Shown here: positions 1-12,652 of the stretch, piece after piece
How the letters are laid out: each line of letters starts with the position of its first letter
Numbering within the stretch: position 1 is the first letter of the stretch
Assembly (NCBI RefSeq): GCF_041914405.1
Contig: NZ_JAYSDK010000025.1
Span: forward strand, 1 to 64,000
Source of the DNA: Zoogloea sp041914405
Lineage (GTDB): Bacteria; Pseudomonadota; Gammaproteobacteria; Burkholderiales; Rhodocyclaceae
Length of the DNA: 64,000 nt
Direction: 5' to 3'
Notes under the pieces: model-generated
What the model was told of the DNA's origin: nothing
Seen by the model: only the letters and a program-made list of their open reading frames with translations
Databases searched by the model: none
Position numbers and translations under genes: made by a program

Positions 1-699
<699 letters not shown>

Positions 700-700
<1 letters not shown>

Positions 701-2784
701 TGACCAGCGCGACCCTGCTCGTTGAACTGCTGACCGAAGAACTCCCGCCCAAGGCCCTGCCCAAGCTTGGCCAGGCCTTCTCAAATGGCATCGTCGCCGG
801 CCTGCGCGCGCGCGGCCTTGCTGCCGCCGATGGCGCCTTCCGCTGGTTCGCCACGCCGCGCCGGCTGGCGGTGAGCATTGCCCATGTGCTGCCCGAGGCT
901 GCCGCCCAGGACGTCACCGAAAAGATCATGCCGGTGTCCGTGGCGCTCTCCGCCGACGGTCAGCCGACCCCTGCGTTGAGCAAGAAGCTGGAAGCCAAGG
1001 GGATTCCGCTGTCCGCCGTGGCGAACTTCGAGCGCCGCATGGATGGCAAGGCCGAAGCGCTGTTCTATACCTCGACCGTGGCTGGCGCCAAGCTGGCCGA
1101 CGTGCTGGCCGGTATCGTGCAGGATGCGCTGAAGCAGCTGCCGATTCCCAAGGTGATGCGCTGGGGCGACGGCGATGCGACCTTCGTGCGTCCCGCCCAC
1201 AAGCTCACGTTGCTGCACGGCGCCAACGTGGTGCCCGGTTCGGTGCTCGACGTCCAGTCCGGCCGCACGACCCGCGGCCACCGCTTCATGAGCAAGGGTG
1301 ACATCGAGATCGCCACTGCCGACGCCTACGAGCCGACGCTGCTGGCCGAAGGCAAGATCATCCCCGACTTTGCCGAGCGCCGCGCCAACATCGAGAAGCA
1401 ACTCGTCTCTGAAGCCGGCCGCCAGCATGCCACGCTGGGCGAATACGCCGACCTGCTGGACGAGGTCACTGCGCTGGTCGAGCACCCGACGGTTTACGTC
1501 GGCGAGTTCGAGGCCGAGTTCCTGGCCGTGCCGCAGGAATGCCTGATCCTCACGATGCGCGCCAACCAGAAGTATTTCCCGCTGTTCGACGAGGCCGGCA
1601 AGCTGCTCAACCGCTTCCTGATCGTGTCCAACATGGAGCTGGCCGATCCGTCCAACATCATCGCCGGCAACCAGCGCGTGGTGCGTCCGCGCCTGTCCGA
1701 TGCACGCTTCTTCTTCGAGCAGGACATCAAGGCCGGCCTCACGCCGCGTGTCGTCAAGCTCGGCTCGGTGGTCTATCACAACAAGCTGGGTTCCCTCGGC
1801 GAGCGCGTCGAGCGCCTCTCCGCCGTGGCGCGCAAGATCGCCGGCCTGCTGGGCGCTGACGAGAACCAGGCCAACAGCGCTGCGCTGCTCTCCAAGGCCG
1901 ACCTGCTGACCGACATGGTTGGCGAGTTCCCCGAGCTGCAGGGCACCATGGGCCGCTACTACGCGTTGGCTGAAGGTGCCGCGCCGGTGGTCGCCGAGGC
2001 CATCGAGCAGCACTACCGTCCGCGTTTCGCCGGCGATGCGCTGCCCGACAGCAACATCGGCCGCGCCCTGGCATTGGCCGACAAGCTGGACGCGCTGATC
2101 GGCTTCTTCGGCATCGGCCAGATCCCGACCGGCGATCGGGACCCGTTCGGCCTGCGCCGTGCGGCCCTCGGCGTGCTGCGTATCCTGATGGAAGCGCCGT
2201 TGCCCCTCGACCTGGCCGAGCTGATCCAGCTGTCCGCTGCAGCCTTCAAGCCCGGCGTGCTGACCGCCGAGGTGGATGGCCCGCTGTACGACTTCATCCT
2301 CGAGCGCCTGCGCAACACCCTGCGCGATGCCGGCCACGCTCAGGATGTGGTGGACGCGGTGCTGGCCCTCAAGCCGACCCGCATCGACCTGGTGGTGCCG
2401 AAGCTCGAAGCCGTCGTGGCCTTCCAGCAGCTGCCCGAAGCGGCTGCGCTGGCTGCCGCCAACAAGCGGATCGTCAACATCCTCAAGAAGGCCGAAGGTC
2501 CGATCGGCGAGCCCGACGTGGCGCTGCTGGTGGAAGAGGCCGAGAAGGCCCTGTTCCACGCCATCGTCGACGTCGCGCCGCTGGCTCGCTCCCACTTTCA
2601 GAACGAGGCCTACACCGACGCGTTGCGTGTCCTTGCCGGCCTTCGTGCAGCGGTGGACCGCTTCTTCGACGAGGTGATGGTGATGGCCGAGGAGCCGCTG
2701 GTGCGTCAGAACCGCCTGGCCCTGCTGAACCAGCTGGCCGGCCTGATGAACCAGGTGGCCGACATTTCCCGCCTGTCCGCCTGA
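700..2784 (+). CDS. glyS: Glycyl-tRNA synthetase beta subunit
   Basis: This is the partner subunit of GlyQ, needed for tRNA recognition and full synthetase activity. It has 694 residues, close to the usual 690. Family hallmarks are readable: LLVELLTEELPPKALPKLG at the N-terminus, RPAHKLTLLHG near residue 165, and a C-terminal DALR-like tRNA-binding region. The start is ambiguous. ATG at 700 overlaps the glyQ stop as TGATG, while GTG at 697 sits directly in front of it in frame. The ATG is preferred because this overlap is the usual coupled arrangement. Nothing unusual is seen in the protein. Confidence 0.97.
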
Positions 2785-2793
2785 GGCCTGTTC

Positions 2794-3327
2794 ATGAAGC
2801 TGATCGTGCTCGACCGGGACGGGGTCATCAATTTCGACTCCGACCAGTTCATCAAGTCACCCGAGGAGTGGAAGCCGATCCCGGGTTCCCTGGAAGCCAT
2901 CGCCCGCCTCAACGAGGCGGGCTGGCGGGTGGTGGTGGCCTCCAACCAGTCGGGGGTCGGGCGCGGCCTCTTCGACATGGACACCCTCAATGCCATCAAC
3001 GAGAAGATGACGAAGGCCTTGTCCCAGGTCGGCGGCCGGCTGGACGCGATCTTCTTCTGCCCGCACCCGGCGGATTCCACCTGTGAGTGCCGCAAGCCCA
3101 AGCCGGGCATGTTCATCCAGATCGCCGAGCGCTTCAACGTGGACCTGACCGGTATGCCGGTGGTTGGCGACAGTCTGCGCGACCTGCAGGCCGGTGTCGC
3201 GGTGGGGTGCAAGCCCTATCTGGTGCTGACCGGCAAGGGCGCCAAGACCCAGTCCGATCCGGCGCTGCCCGAGGGCACCGAAATCCACCCCGATCTGGCG
3301 GCCGTCGTCGCGCAGCTTACCGCCTGA
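2794..3327 (+). CDS. gmhB: D-glycero-beta-D-manno-heptose-1,7-bisphosphate 7-phosphatase
   Basis: GmhB removes the 7-phosphate of heptose bisphosphate in the ADP-heptose pathway that feeds the inner core of lipopolysaccharide. The 177-residue protein is a HAD-superfamily phosphatase. The nucleophile motif DRDG places aspartates at residues 7 and 9, followed by the ASNQSG motif near 49-54 and a late VGDSLRD loop. Zinc ligands typical of GmhB are visible as C89, H91, C97 and C99. It starts 9 bases after glyS and is followed 13 bases later by an acyltransferase gene, a common betaproteobacterial order. A histidinol-phosphatase role is unlikely because the GmhB zinc loop is intact. Confidence 0.93.
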   Translation: MKLIVLDRDGVINFDSDQFIKSPEEWKPIPGSLEAIARLNEAGWRVVVASNQSGVGRGLFDMDTLNAINEKMTKALSQVGGRLDAIFFCPHPADSTCECRKPKPGMFIQIAERFNVDLTGMPVVGDSLRDLQAGVAVGCKPYLVLTGKGAKTQSDPALPEGTEIHPDLAAVVAQLTA

Positions 3328-3340
3328 AGGTGTTCGTTCC

Positions 3341-4093
3341 GTGGTTCTAATCCGCAATCTGTTGTTCATGCTGGCCCTGGGCGTCTTCACCCCGTTGTAT
3401 GCGGTGATTGCCATGGCCACCTTTCCTTTCGGCCCGAAGACCCGCCACAAGATCATCCGTGGCTGGCCACGCATCATGGGCTGGGTGATCAAGCACGTAC
3501 TGGGGATTCCCTACCGCCTGATCGGTGCCGAGAATATTCCGGCCAAGGGCCCGGCCATCGTGGTGTCCAAGCACATGTCGGCCTGGGAAACCATCATGCT
3601 GCAGGACATCTTCCCGCCGATGGTCTTCGTGATGAAGAAGGAAATCCACAAGGTGCCCTTCTTTGGCTGGGGTATTGCGCAGATGCCGATGATCGCCATC
3701 GACCGGGCCGCCGGCAAGGATGCGTTGGCCCAGGTCGAAGCCCAGGGGCGTGAGCGCCTGGCCGACGGTCTGTGGGTGACGATCTTTCCGGAGGGCACCC
3801 GCGTTGCGCCGGGCAGCAAGAAGCGCTACAAGGCCGGTGGCTCCTGGTTGGCCGCGCAGACCGGTACGCCGGTCGTGCCGGTGGCCCACAATGCCGGCGA
3901 GTTCTGGCCGCGCAACGCCTTCTTCAAGCGTCCGGGCGAGGTCGTTGTGAGCGTCGGGCCGGTGATCGATACCACTGGCCTGACTGCTGATGAGATCAAT
4001 GCCCGTGCCGAGAAGTGGATCGAGGCCGAGATGCGCCGTCTGTTCCCGCACCACTATCGCGGCCACTCCCGCAAGGAGCCGGCCCAGGCGTGA
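3341..4093 (+). CDS. plsC: 1-acyl-sn-glycerol-3-phosphate acyltransferase family protein
   Basis: This 250-residue membrane-associated protein belongs to the PlsC/LPLAT family, which transfers an acyl group to lysophosphatidate or a related lysophospholipid. There is an N-terminal hydrophobic segment (about residues 5-27). The catalytic block reads KHMSAWE, with H78 and, where the classical HX4D motif has aspartate, glutamate at E83; this variant recurs in a proteobacterial subfamily. FPEGTR lies at 149-154. The start is GTG at 3341, the only start that leaves the hydrophobic segment intact. The gene overlaps the next one by four bases. Exact acyl specificity cannot be read from sequence, so the symbol indicates the family. 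Confidence 0.85.
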   Translation: MVLIRNLLFMLALGVFTPLYAVIAMATFPFGPKTRHKIIRGWPRIMGWVIKHVLGIPYRLIGAENIPAKGPAIVVSKHMSAWETIMLQDIFPPMVFVMKKEIHKVPFFGWGIAQMPMIAIDRAAGKDALAQVEAQGRERLADGLWVTIFPEGTRVAPGSKKRYKAGGSWLAAQTGTPVVPVAHNAGEFWPRNAFFKRPGEVVVSVGPVIDTTGLTADEINARAEKWIEAEMRRLFPHHYRGHSRKEPAQA

Positions 4094-4812
4094 CTTCTGC
4101 CGCTGTCGAGACCCGCGAAATTGTCCTTAACGGGCAGCGGGTTGTTTATCGGCTGCGGCGCAGCGTGCGCAAGACCCTCGGGCTGCGTATCGACGATCGT
4201 GGTCTGACGGTCGGCGTCCCGCTGAGGGTCTTGCTGCGGGATGTGGAGGCCTTCATCCGCAGCCACGCCGACTGGGTGCTGGACACGCTGCACAAGCGTC
4301 CGCCAGCCAGCCAGCGGCCCGCTTTTGTTCCCGAGGAGGGGGCAACCCTACCGCTGCTCGGCGATACTTGGCATCTCCGCCTCGGGCGGGGTAACAACCG
4401 GGTCTTGTGGCATGAGTCCGGTTCCGAACGAATTCTTGAGCTGGCCCTACGTAGCGGCGGCGATGCCCGCCAGTTACTGCTGCGCGGCTTGCAGCAGCGC
4501 GGGTTGGAACTATTTTCAAATCGGGTAGAGGAGTTCTGCCTGCGTCTCGGGCGTCCGGTGCCGGTCGTTGGGCTGACCAATGCGCGTACGCGCTGGGGCA
4601 GTTGCAGCAGCCGCAGCGGCATCCGCCTGCACTGGCGGCTGATCCATCTGCCGCTGGGCCTGATCGACTACGTGGTGGCTCACGAGGTGGCCCACCTCGT
4701 CGAGATGAACCACTCGCCGCGCTTCTGGTCCGTAGTGGAGTCTTTGTATCCCGATCACCTTGCCGCCCGCCAGGCGCTCCGCCAGGTGGCGGCTTCCCTT
4801 CCACACATTTGA
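4090..4812 (+). CDS. YgjP-like M48 family metallopeptidase
   Basis: This 240-residue protein belongs to the YgjP/SprT-like metal-dependent hydrolase family, whose substrate is unknown. The zinc motif HEVAH is at residues 198-202, with a third likely ligand in MNHSPRFW (H208). The family-typical TRWGSCSS block is at 167-174. No signal peptide or membrane segment is seen, so a cytoplasmic protein is expected. The start is GTG at 4090, which overlaps the acyltransferase stop (GTGA). A longer frame reaches back to 4015 inside the acyltransferase gene but is not credible. The position between lipid and glyoxalase genes suggests co-transcription and says little about function. Confidence 0.85.
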   Translation: MTSAAVETREIVLNGQRVVYRLRRSVRKTLGLRIDDRGLTVGVPLRVLLRDVEAFIRSHADWVLDTLHKRPPASQRPAFVPEEGATLPLLGDTWHLRLGRGNNRVLWHESGSERILELALRSGGDARQLLLRGLQQRGLELFSNRVEEFCLRLGRPVPVVGLTNARTRWGSCSSRSGIRLHWRLIHLPLGLIDYVVAHEVAHLVEMNHSPRFWSVVESLYPDHLAARQALRQVAASLPHI

Positions 4813-4827
4813 ACCGAGGAAAGCTCC

Positions 4828-5214
4828 ATGCGCCTTTTGCACACCATGCTCCGCGTCGTCGATCTCGACCGCTCCATTGCCTTTTACACCGAGGTGCTCG
4901 GCATGCGCCTGCTGCGCCGGCATGACTATCCTGAAGGCAAATTCACCTTGGCCTTCGTCGGCTATCAGGAGGAATCGGAAGGGGCGGTTCTCGAACTGAC
5001 CCACAACTGGGGCGTCGAGTCCTACGAGCTGGGCACGGCCTACGGGCACATCGCGCTGGAAGTGCCCGACGCCTACGCCGCCTGTGAGGCGATCAAGGCA
5101 CGCGGCGGAAAGGTCGTCCGCGAGGCCGGCCCGATGAAACACGGCACCACGGTGATTGCCTTCGTCGAGGATCCGGACGGCTACAAGGTCGAACTGATCC
5201 AGGCGAAGACCTGA
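4828..5214 (+). CDS. gloA: Lactoylglutathione lyase (glyoxalase I)
   Basis: Glyoxalase I isomerises the hemithioacetal of methylglyoxal and glutathione to S-lactoylglutathione, detoxifying a by-product of glycolysis. The 128-residue protein has the usual vicinal oxygen chelate repeat. It begins MRLLHTMLRVVDLDRSIAFY with the metal-binding histidine, and carries GHIALEV and a C-terminal EDPDGYKVELIQ containing the last metal ligand. An AGGAAAG ribosome site (4817-4823) precedes the ATG. It is the last gene of the rightward run; a convergent kinase gene ends six bases after it. No hairpin terminator is visible in that narrow gap. Confidence 0.95.
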   Translation: MRLLHTMLRVVDLDRSIAFYTEVLGMRLLRRHDYPEGKFTLAFVGYQEESEGAVLELTHNWGVESYELGTAYGHIALEVPDAYAACEAIKARGGKVVREAGPMKHGTTVIAFVEDPDGYKVELIQAKT

Positions 5215-5219
5215 ACCTG

Positions 5220-8332
<3,113 letters not shown>

Positions 8333-8336
<4 letters not shown>

Positions 8337-9376
8337 TCCTGGTCTTGGTAGCGCTCACGAATAGCCAGCACGGCGGGCCATTGCTCAAGGAAGGCGTCGA
8401 CGCACGACGGATCGAAGTGAGTACCGCGTCCGTCCTTCAGGAAGCTGACCGCCCGGTCCAGCTCCCAGGCCTGTTTGTAGGGGCGGGCGGAGGTGAGGGC
8501 GTCGAACACGTCGGCCACTGCCACAATGCGTCCCGACAGGGGAATCGCCTCTCCGGCCAGCCCGGCTGGATAGCCGCTGCCGTCGAATTTCTCGTGGTGG
8601 TTGAGGGCGATCTCGGCAGCGAGCTGGATCATTGGCGAGCTGGATCCGCTGAGGATGTCGTGTCCGATGGTCGCATGGAGGCGCATGATGGCCATCTCCT
8701 CATCGGTGAGGCGGCCCGGCTTGAGCAGGATGTTGTCCGGTGTGCCAACCTTGCCCACGTCGTGCATGGGGGCCGCGCTGAGCATGCGTTCGCAATACTC
8801 ATCGTCGAGGCCCAGCTGGCGGGCGATCAGTTCGGAGTAGTGGGCCATGCGCAGGATGTGGGCGCCGGTTTCCGGGTCGCGGTATTCGGCGGCGCGGGCC
8901 AGCCGGGTAACCGTTTCGCGTTCGCGGGCGATGATGTCCGCCGTCTTGCGCGTGACCGCCTCGATGAGGTCGGCGTTCCAGGTGCGCATGCGCTTGTGGC
9001 TTTCACGCAGGGCCAGCATGCTCCGGACGCGGGGGTCGAACTCGTGGCGGTCGATCGGTTTGGTCAGGAAGTCGTTGGCGCCCGCGGTCAGGCTCTGGTA
9101 GCGGATTTCCTTCTCGTGGGCGGCCGTCACCATCAGGATGGGGACTGCGTCGGCAGGGTGGCTCCGGCGGACAGTCTCGATGAATTCGATGCCGTTGATG
9201 TCGGGCATCATGTAATCAACGATGATCAGGTCGGGTTCATTGTCCTCGCACCACTTCAGACCTTCTACTGGAGAGATGAAGGCGTGGATTTCCGTGCCGG
9301 CCGGTGTGAGTTTGCGTACCAGGGCTTGGATCAGGGTCAGGTTGATAGGGGTGTCGTCGACGATGACTATGGCCAT
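8333..9376 (-). CDS. HD-GYP domain response regulator, putative c-di-GMP phosphodiesterase
   Basis: The 347-residue protein joins an N-terminal receiver domain (phosphoacceptor D54 in IIVDYMMPD) to an HD-GYP domain. HD-GYP proteins of this RpfG-like type hydrolyse cyclic-di-GMP. The catalytic dyad H205-D206 lies in MHDVGK, the second metal block is HHEKFDGSGYP, and GYP is at 268-270, so all key residues are present. The start MAIVIVDD at 9376 is preferred over an upstream in-frame ATG at 9421 because it begins directly at the receiver fold. The gene precedes the hybrid kinase with a four-base overlap, making that kinase its likely phosphodonor. It lies 108 bases after fliR. Confidence 0.93.
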
Positions 9377-9484
9377 GGGGGCTCCGCAGGTGCGCTGCTT
9401 TGTGAAGCGTGGCGCGTACAAGAGGGGATATCGGTCAATGCCCCGGGAAATTAAGTATCGCTGATTTCTCGCCTGTCGTCGGTT

Positions 9485-10267
9485 TCACAGTGTGCCACGC
9501 ACTACTTGCGCCATGCTTTCGAAGCCCATGTCGTATAGGCGTTGCAGCAGGGGCGCCATGCGTTCCAGGGTCATGACGAGCATGCCGAGACCCACGGTCA
9601 GGGTGATCGGGAAGCCGATGGCGAAGAGGTTGAGTTGGGGGGCGGCCTTGGTGAGGATGCCGAGGGCGATGTTGGTGATCAGCAGTGCGGTGACGATGGG
9701 TAGGGCCATCAGCAGGCCGCTGCCGAAGATGATGGCGCCGGAGCGGGCCAGCAACAGCCAGCCGTCGCCGCGCACCGGGGCGGCGGTGATGGGCAGCCAT
9801 TCGAAGCTGCGCGCCAATGCGTCTACCAGCAGCAGGTGGCCGTTGAGGGCCAGAAAAATCAGCGAGGACATCAGGGTCAGGAACTGGCCGACGACCGCGG
9901 TCTGGCCGCCCGCCATCGGATCGAAGAATGTTGCGAAGGACAGGCCCATCTGCAGGCTGACCAGTTCCCCCATCAGTTCGAGGGCCGCCAGCACGATCCG
10001 CATTGTCAGCCCCATCGCAAGGCCGATCAGGCTTTGCTGGCCGATGATCAGCAGACCGTCCCACGAGCCTAGCGGAACGCTGGGCACGGCAGGCAGGGCC
10101 GGAGCCAGGCCGATGGCGATGGCCAGGCCGGCCAGCAGCCGCATCCGCCGCGGAATCCCGTCGTTAGCGAAAATCGGTGCGGTGCTGACCAGCCCGAGGA
10201 TGCGTGCCAGGGGATAGGCCAGCATGGCCAGCCATGCGTCGAGCTGGGCGGAGGTGAGGGACAGCAT
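9485..10267 (-). CDS. fliR: Flagellar type III export protein FliR
   Basis: FliR is an integral membrane component of the FliPQR export gate that passes flagellar axial proteins through the inner membrane. The 260-residue protein is a string of hydrophobic segments, and its length matches the family. Readable FliR features include an N-terminal LARILGLVSTAPIF and a central block running LQMGLSFATFFDP. It is the last gene of the fliOPQR unit, 15 bases after fliQ. The gene order fliO-P-Q-R supports the call as much as the sequence does. Confidence 0.95.
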   Translation of the reverse strand: MLSLTSAQLDAWLAMLAYPLARILGLVSTAPIFANDGIPRRMRLLAGLAIAIGLAPALPAVPSVPLGSWDGLLIIGQQSLIGLAMGLTMRIVLAALELMGELVSLQMGLSFATFFDPMAGGQTAVVGQFLTLMSSLIFLALNGHLLLVDALARSFEWLPITAAPVRGDGWLLLARSGAIIFGSGLLMALPIVTALLITNIALGILTKAAPQLNLFAIGFPITLTVGLGMLVMTLERMAPLLQRLYDMGFESMAQVVRGTL

Positions 10268-10282
10268 CGCGGGACGGCGGAT

Positions 10283-10552
10283 TTAGCCGATCAGTGTGGG
10301 AATGCTGTCGAACAGGCGGCGGATGAAGTCCGTCATCATCGTGATCATCCACGGACCCGCCAGCACCAGGGTGATGAAGGTGGCGATCAGCTTGGGTACG
10401 AAGGACAGGGTCTGTTCGTTGATCTGTGTGGCAGCCTGGAAGATCGACACGATCAGGCCGGTGACGAGGGCGGCGATGAACAGTGGAGCCGATACCAGCA
10501 GGGTGAGCTCGAGGGCCTGCCGACCCAGGTCGATGACTGTGGTGGGGGTCAT
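10283..10552 (-). CDS. fliQ: Flagellar export gate protein FliQ
   Basis: FliQ is a small membrane subunit of the flagellar export gate. The 89-residue protein contains two transmembrane helices, as in all FliQ proteins. The family core is clear: LLVSAPLFIAALVTGLIVS, then AATQINEQTLSFVPK and a second hydrophobic helix before a short amphipathic C-terminus. It begins 14 bases after the fliP stop, in the invariant P-Q-R order. Confidence 0.97.
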   Translation of the reverse strand: MTPTTVIDLGRQALELTLLVSAPLFIAALVTGLIVSIFQAATQINEQTLSFVPKLIATFITLVLAGPWMITMMTDFIRRLFDSIPTLIG

Positions 10553-10566
10553 GGTGGAGTCCTCGC

Positions 10567-11313
10567 TCAGCCGAAACTACGTACCAAGGAGCCGATCAGC
10601 AGATCCCAGCCGTCCACCAGCACGAAAAGCATGATCTTGAAGGGTAGGGCGACGGTGGCCGGGCTCATCATCATCATACCCATCGACATCAGCACCGAGG
10701 CGACCACCATGTCGATGATCAGGAAGGGGATGAAGACGATGAAGCCGATCTGGAAGGCGGTCTTCAGTTCGGAGGTGACGAAGGCCGGAATTACCACGCG
10801 CATCGGCAGATCGTCCGCCTTCTCGACGCGGGGGGTCTTGGCCAGCTTGGCAAACAGGTTCAGGTCCGGCTCGCGGATCTGCTTGAGCATGAAACTCTTG
10901 ACCGGCACCGTGGCGCGGTCGAGGGCTTCATTGAAGGTGATGCGGTTTTCCGACAGCGGTACCCAGGCATCGGTGTAGACCTTGTCGGCCACCGGCGACA
11001 TGATGAAGAACGTCAGGAACAGGGACAGGCCGATCATCACCTGGTTAGGCGGCGAGGTCTGGGTGCCGAGGGCGTGGCGCAGCAGGGACATGACGATGAT
11101 GATGCGTGTGAAGCAGGTCATCATCAGCACCATGGCCGGCAGGAAGCTCAGGGATGTGAGCAGCAGCAGGGTCTGGATCGACAGGCTGTACTGGGTGCCG
11201 CCACCGCCCGCCGGCGTGCTGGTGACGGCAGGCATGGCCTGGGCCAGGACCGGCAGGGGCGCAAGAAGGCATAGGGGCGCGAGGCGGCGCATCAATGTAA
11301 GCAGGCGCATCAT
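10567..11313 (-). CDS. fliP: Flagellar export gate protein FliP
   Basis: FliP forms most of the FliPQR gate of the flagellar export apparatus. The 248-residue protein begins with a cleavable signal sequence (basic MMRLLTLMRR, hydrophobic core, then LAQA), as is normal for FliP. The mature part shows the conserved segments LTSLSFLPAMVLMMTCFTR, a central QIGFIVFIPFLIIDMVVASVLMSMGMMM block, and a C-terminal FVLVDGWDLLIGSL. The start ATG overlaps the fliO stop by four bases. Confidence 0.97.
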   Translation of the reverse strand: MMRLLTLMRRLAPLCLLAPLPVLAQAMPAVTSTPAGGGGTQYSLSIQTLLLLTSLSFLPAMVLMMTCFTRIIIVMSLLRHALGTQTSPPNQVMIGLSLFLTFFIMSPVADKVYTDAWVPLSENRITFNEALDRATVPVKSFMLKQIREPDLNLFAKLAKTPRVEKADDLPMRVVIPAFVTSELKTAFQIGFIVFIPFLIIDMVVASVLMSMGMMMMSPATVALPFKIMLFVLVDGWDLLIGSLVRSFG

Positions 11314-11738
11314 GGCCGGCGCTCCAGGGTCTGCTTCAGCCAGGTCTGAAAATCCTTGCCGCCGGGGAGCCGTGTCGTCTCGTTCGTAGCCGGGGGCAGT
11401 TCGGCTGCATCGAGAGTGTGCAGCTGGGTTATCCGCCCCGGGGCGACACCGAGGACGAGCACCTTGCCCGCCACTTCCACCAGTACGACCCGTTCCCGCG
11501 GGCCGACCGGGGCGGCACCACGGACCTTCAGCAGGTTGGCGCCACCGCCCGCACCGGCGCCGAAGCGCTTCAGAAAGAGCAGCGTGGCATAGAGCAGCCC
11601 GAGGATCAGTGCTAGCCCCAGGAACATCTGGAGGACACTGCCGGCGACGTCGAGGGTGCCGTCGGCGGCCAGGGCAAGCGTGCTCGGAGCCAGCAGGCCA
11701 ATGGCGAGCGGGGTGGGGCGCATGGTGGGTTGATGCAC
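11310..11738 (-). CDS. fliO: Flagellar biosynthesis protein FliO
   Basis: FliO is a poorly conserved membrane protein that helps assemble the FliP ring. This 142-residue product has an N-terminal hydrophobic stretch resembling a signal sequence (ends LALAADG), one strong membrane helix (VLQMFLGLALILGLLYATLLFL), and a small soluble domain containing VGPRERVVLVEVAGKVLVLGV, the typical FliO core. ATG at 11723 is an alternative start; neither has a good ribosome site. It heads the fliOPQR unit and is separated from fliN by a terminator and a gene on the other strand. Confidence 0.88.
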   Translation of the reverse strand: MHQPTMRPTPLAIGLLAPSTLALAADGTLDVAGSVLQMFLGLALILGLLYATLLFLKRFGAGAGGGANLLKVRGAAPVGPRERVVLVEVAGKVLVLGVAPGRITQLHTLDAAELPPATNETTRLPGGKDFQTWLKQTLERRP

Positions 11739-11897
11739 GATGGGAGTCTAATAGACGAGATTAGTCGGGGCGGCTTCGAAGTGAAGGCTGGATTAAGCGC
11801 CCAAAACGGTATTTTTTCATGCTTTTCAGTTCATGCCTCAGAACCGCATGCTATCCCTACACTCAAACAACGCATAACACGTCCTGGAGGTGTGATC

Positions 11898-12110
11898 ATG
11901 CTGCTCTGGCATCGTGACATCCAGCCAAAGGCTGGCGCGTCTGAAGGAAAAGCGGAGGCGGTCGAGCCTTCCGTGGGTTATGAAGCCAAGCGTCAGCGGG
12001 CGCTGCAGATCCTGGGCGAACGCTGGCTGCTCCACCGGGCCAATGCGCCGGACCGGCGACCGGTGCGCTCCGTGCTGTCCCGTCTGCACGGGGATGCGGC
12101 GATGCCTTGA
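11898..12110 (+). CDS. Small hypothetical protein inserted between fliN and fliO
   Basis: This ORF encodes 70 residues (MLLWHRDIQPKAG...) on the strand opposite to all surrounding flagellar genes. A strong ribosome site, CTGGAGG, ends nine bases before the ATG, which argues for translation. The product is charged and soluble, with no signal peptide, cysteine pair or recognised motif. The central part (YEAKRQRALQILGERWLLH) could form an amphipathic helix. A terminator-like hairpin follows the stop at 12138-12162. It is not recognised, and no function is proposed beyond a possible flagellar link by position. Confidence 0.6.
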   Translation: MLLWHRDIQPKAGASEGKAEAVEPSVGYEAKRQRALQILGERWLLHRANAPDRRPVRSVLSRLHGDAAMP

Positions 12111-12137
12111 GTGTTGCTTGTGGGGGCTGAATGAAAA

Positions 12138-12162
12138 AATACCGGCCGCGGGGGCCGGTATT
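12138..12162 (-). terminator. Hairpin terminator downstream of fliN
   Basis: Perfect 10-bp arms, AATACCGGCC (12138-12147) and GGCCGGTATT (12153-12162), flank a five-base loop. On the minus strand the hairpin is followed by a run of six T (complement of 12134-12139), so it fits a factor-independent terminator closing the fliLMN transcript. On the plus strand the T-run is poor (TTGTTGTG), so termination of the small ORF is less certain. Confidence 0.75.
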
Positions 12163-12181
12163 GTTGTGTGCGTTTGCCTGA

Positions 12182-12643
12182 TCAGTTGCGCAGTTTGCGG
12201 ATCCGTTCCGCGGGCGTGATGATGTCGGTCAGACGGATGCCGAACTTGTCGTTCACCACGACCACTTCACCCTGGGCGATCAGCGTGCCATTGACGAGCA
12301 CGTCCATCGGTTCGCCGGCCAGTCCGTCGAGTTCCACCACCGAGCCGTGGGCGAGCTGAAGCAGGTTGCGGATCGCGATCTTGGTGCGCCCCAGTTCCAC
12401 GGTGAGTTGCACCGGGATGTCCAGGATCATGTCGTAGTCGTTGATGGAGCCCGCCTTGGTGCCCGCCTGCCCGAAGTCAGGGAATAGCTGGCTGGCCGGC
12501 TTGGCCTGGTAGGGGGACTCTTCGGCCAGGCCGGGGTGGGCCGGGTCGGTCAGGCCTTCCGCGGCGGCCTGCTCCTGCATGGCAGCCGCCCAATCGTCGT
12601 CACTGATCTGGTTGTCGTCGTCTGGTGTGTCTGTTTCTGACAT
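12182..12643 (-). CDS. fliN: Flagellar motor switch protein FliN
   Basis: FliN forms the bottom of the cytoplasmic C-ring with FliM and takes part in rotation switching and export. The 153-residue protein has a variable acidic N-terminal part (about 60 residues) and a C-terminal SpoA-like domain. That domain is recognisable from DIPVQLTVELGRTKIAIRNLL, GSVVELDGLAGEPMDVLVNG and LIAQGEVVVVNDKFGIRL. It starts nine bases after the fliM stop. It is the last gene before the hairpin that ends this transcription unit. Confidence 0.96.
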   Translation of the reverse strand: MSETDTPDDDNQISDDDWAAAMQEQAAAEGLTDPAHPGLAEESPYQAKPASQLFPDFGQAGTKAGSINDYDMILDIPVQLTVELGRTKIAIRNLLQLAHGSVVELDGLAGEPMDVLVNGTLIAQGEVVVVNDKFGIRLTDIITPAERIRKLRN

Positions 12644-12652
12644 CTCGTGCTC

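Noticed and set aside
781..2595. Open frame of 604 codons on the minus strand
   Set aside because: It lies wholly opposite glyS, a clearly conserved gene. In GC-rich DNA such antisense frames stay open because of third-position G/C bias; the product has no recognisable fold.
9429..9454. Possible sigma-28 promoter for the HD-GYP gene
   Set aside because: The GACCGATA and TAA-rich boxes are only partial matches and the spacing is about one base short.
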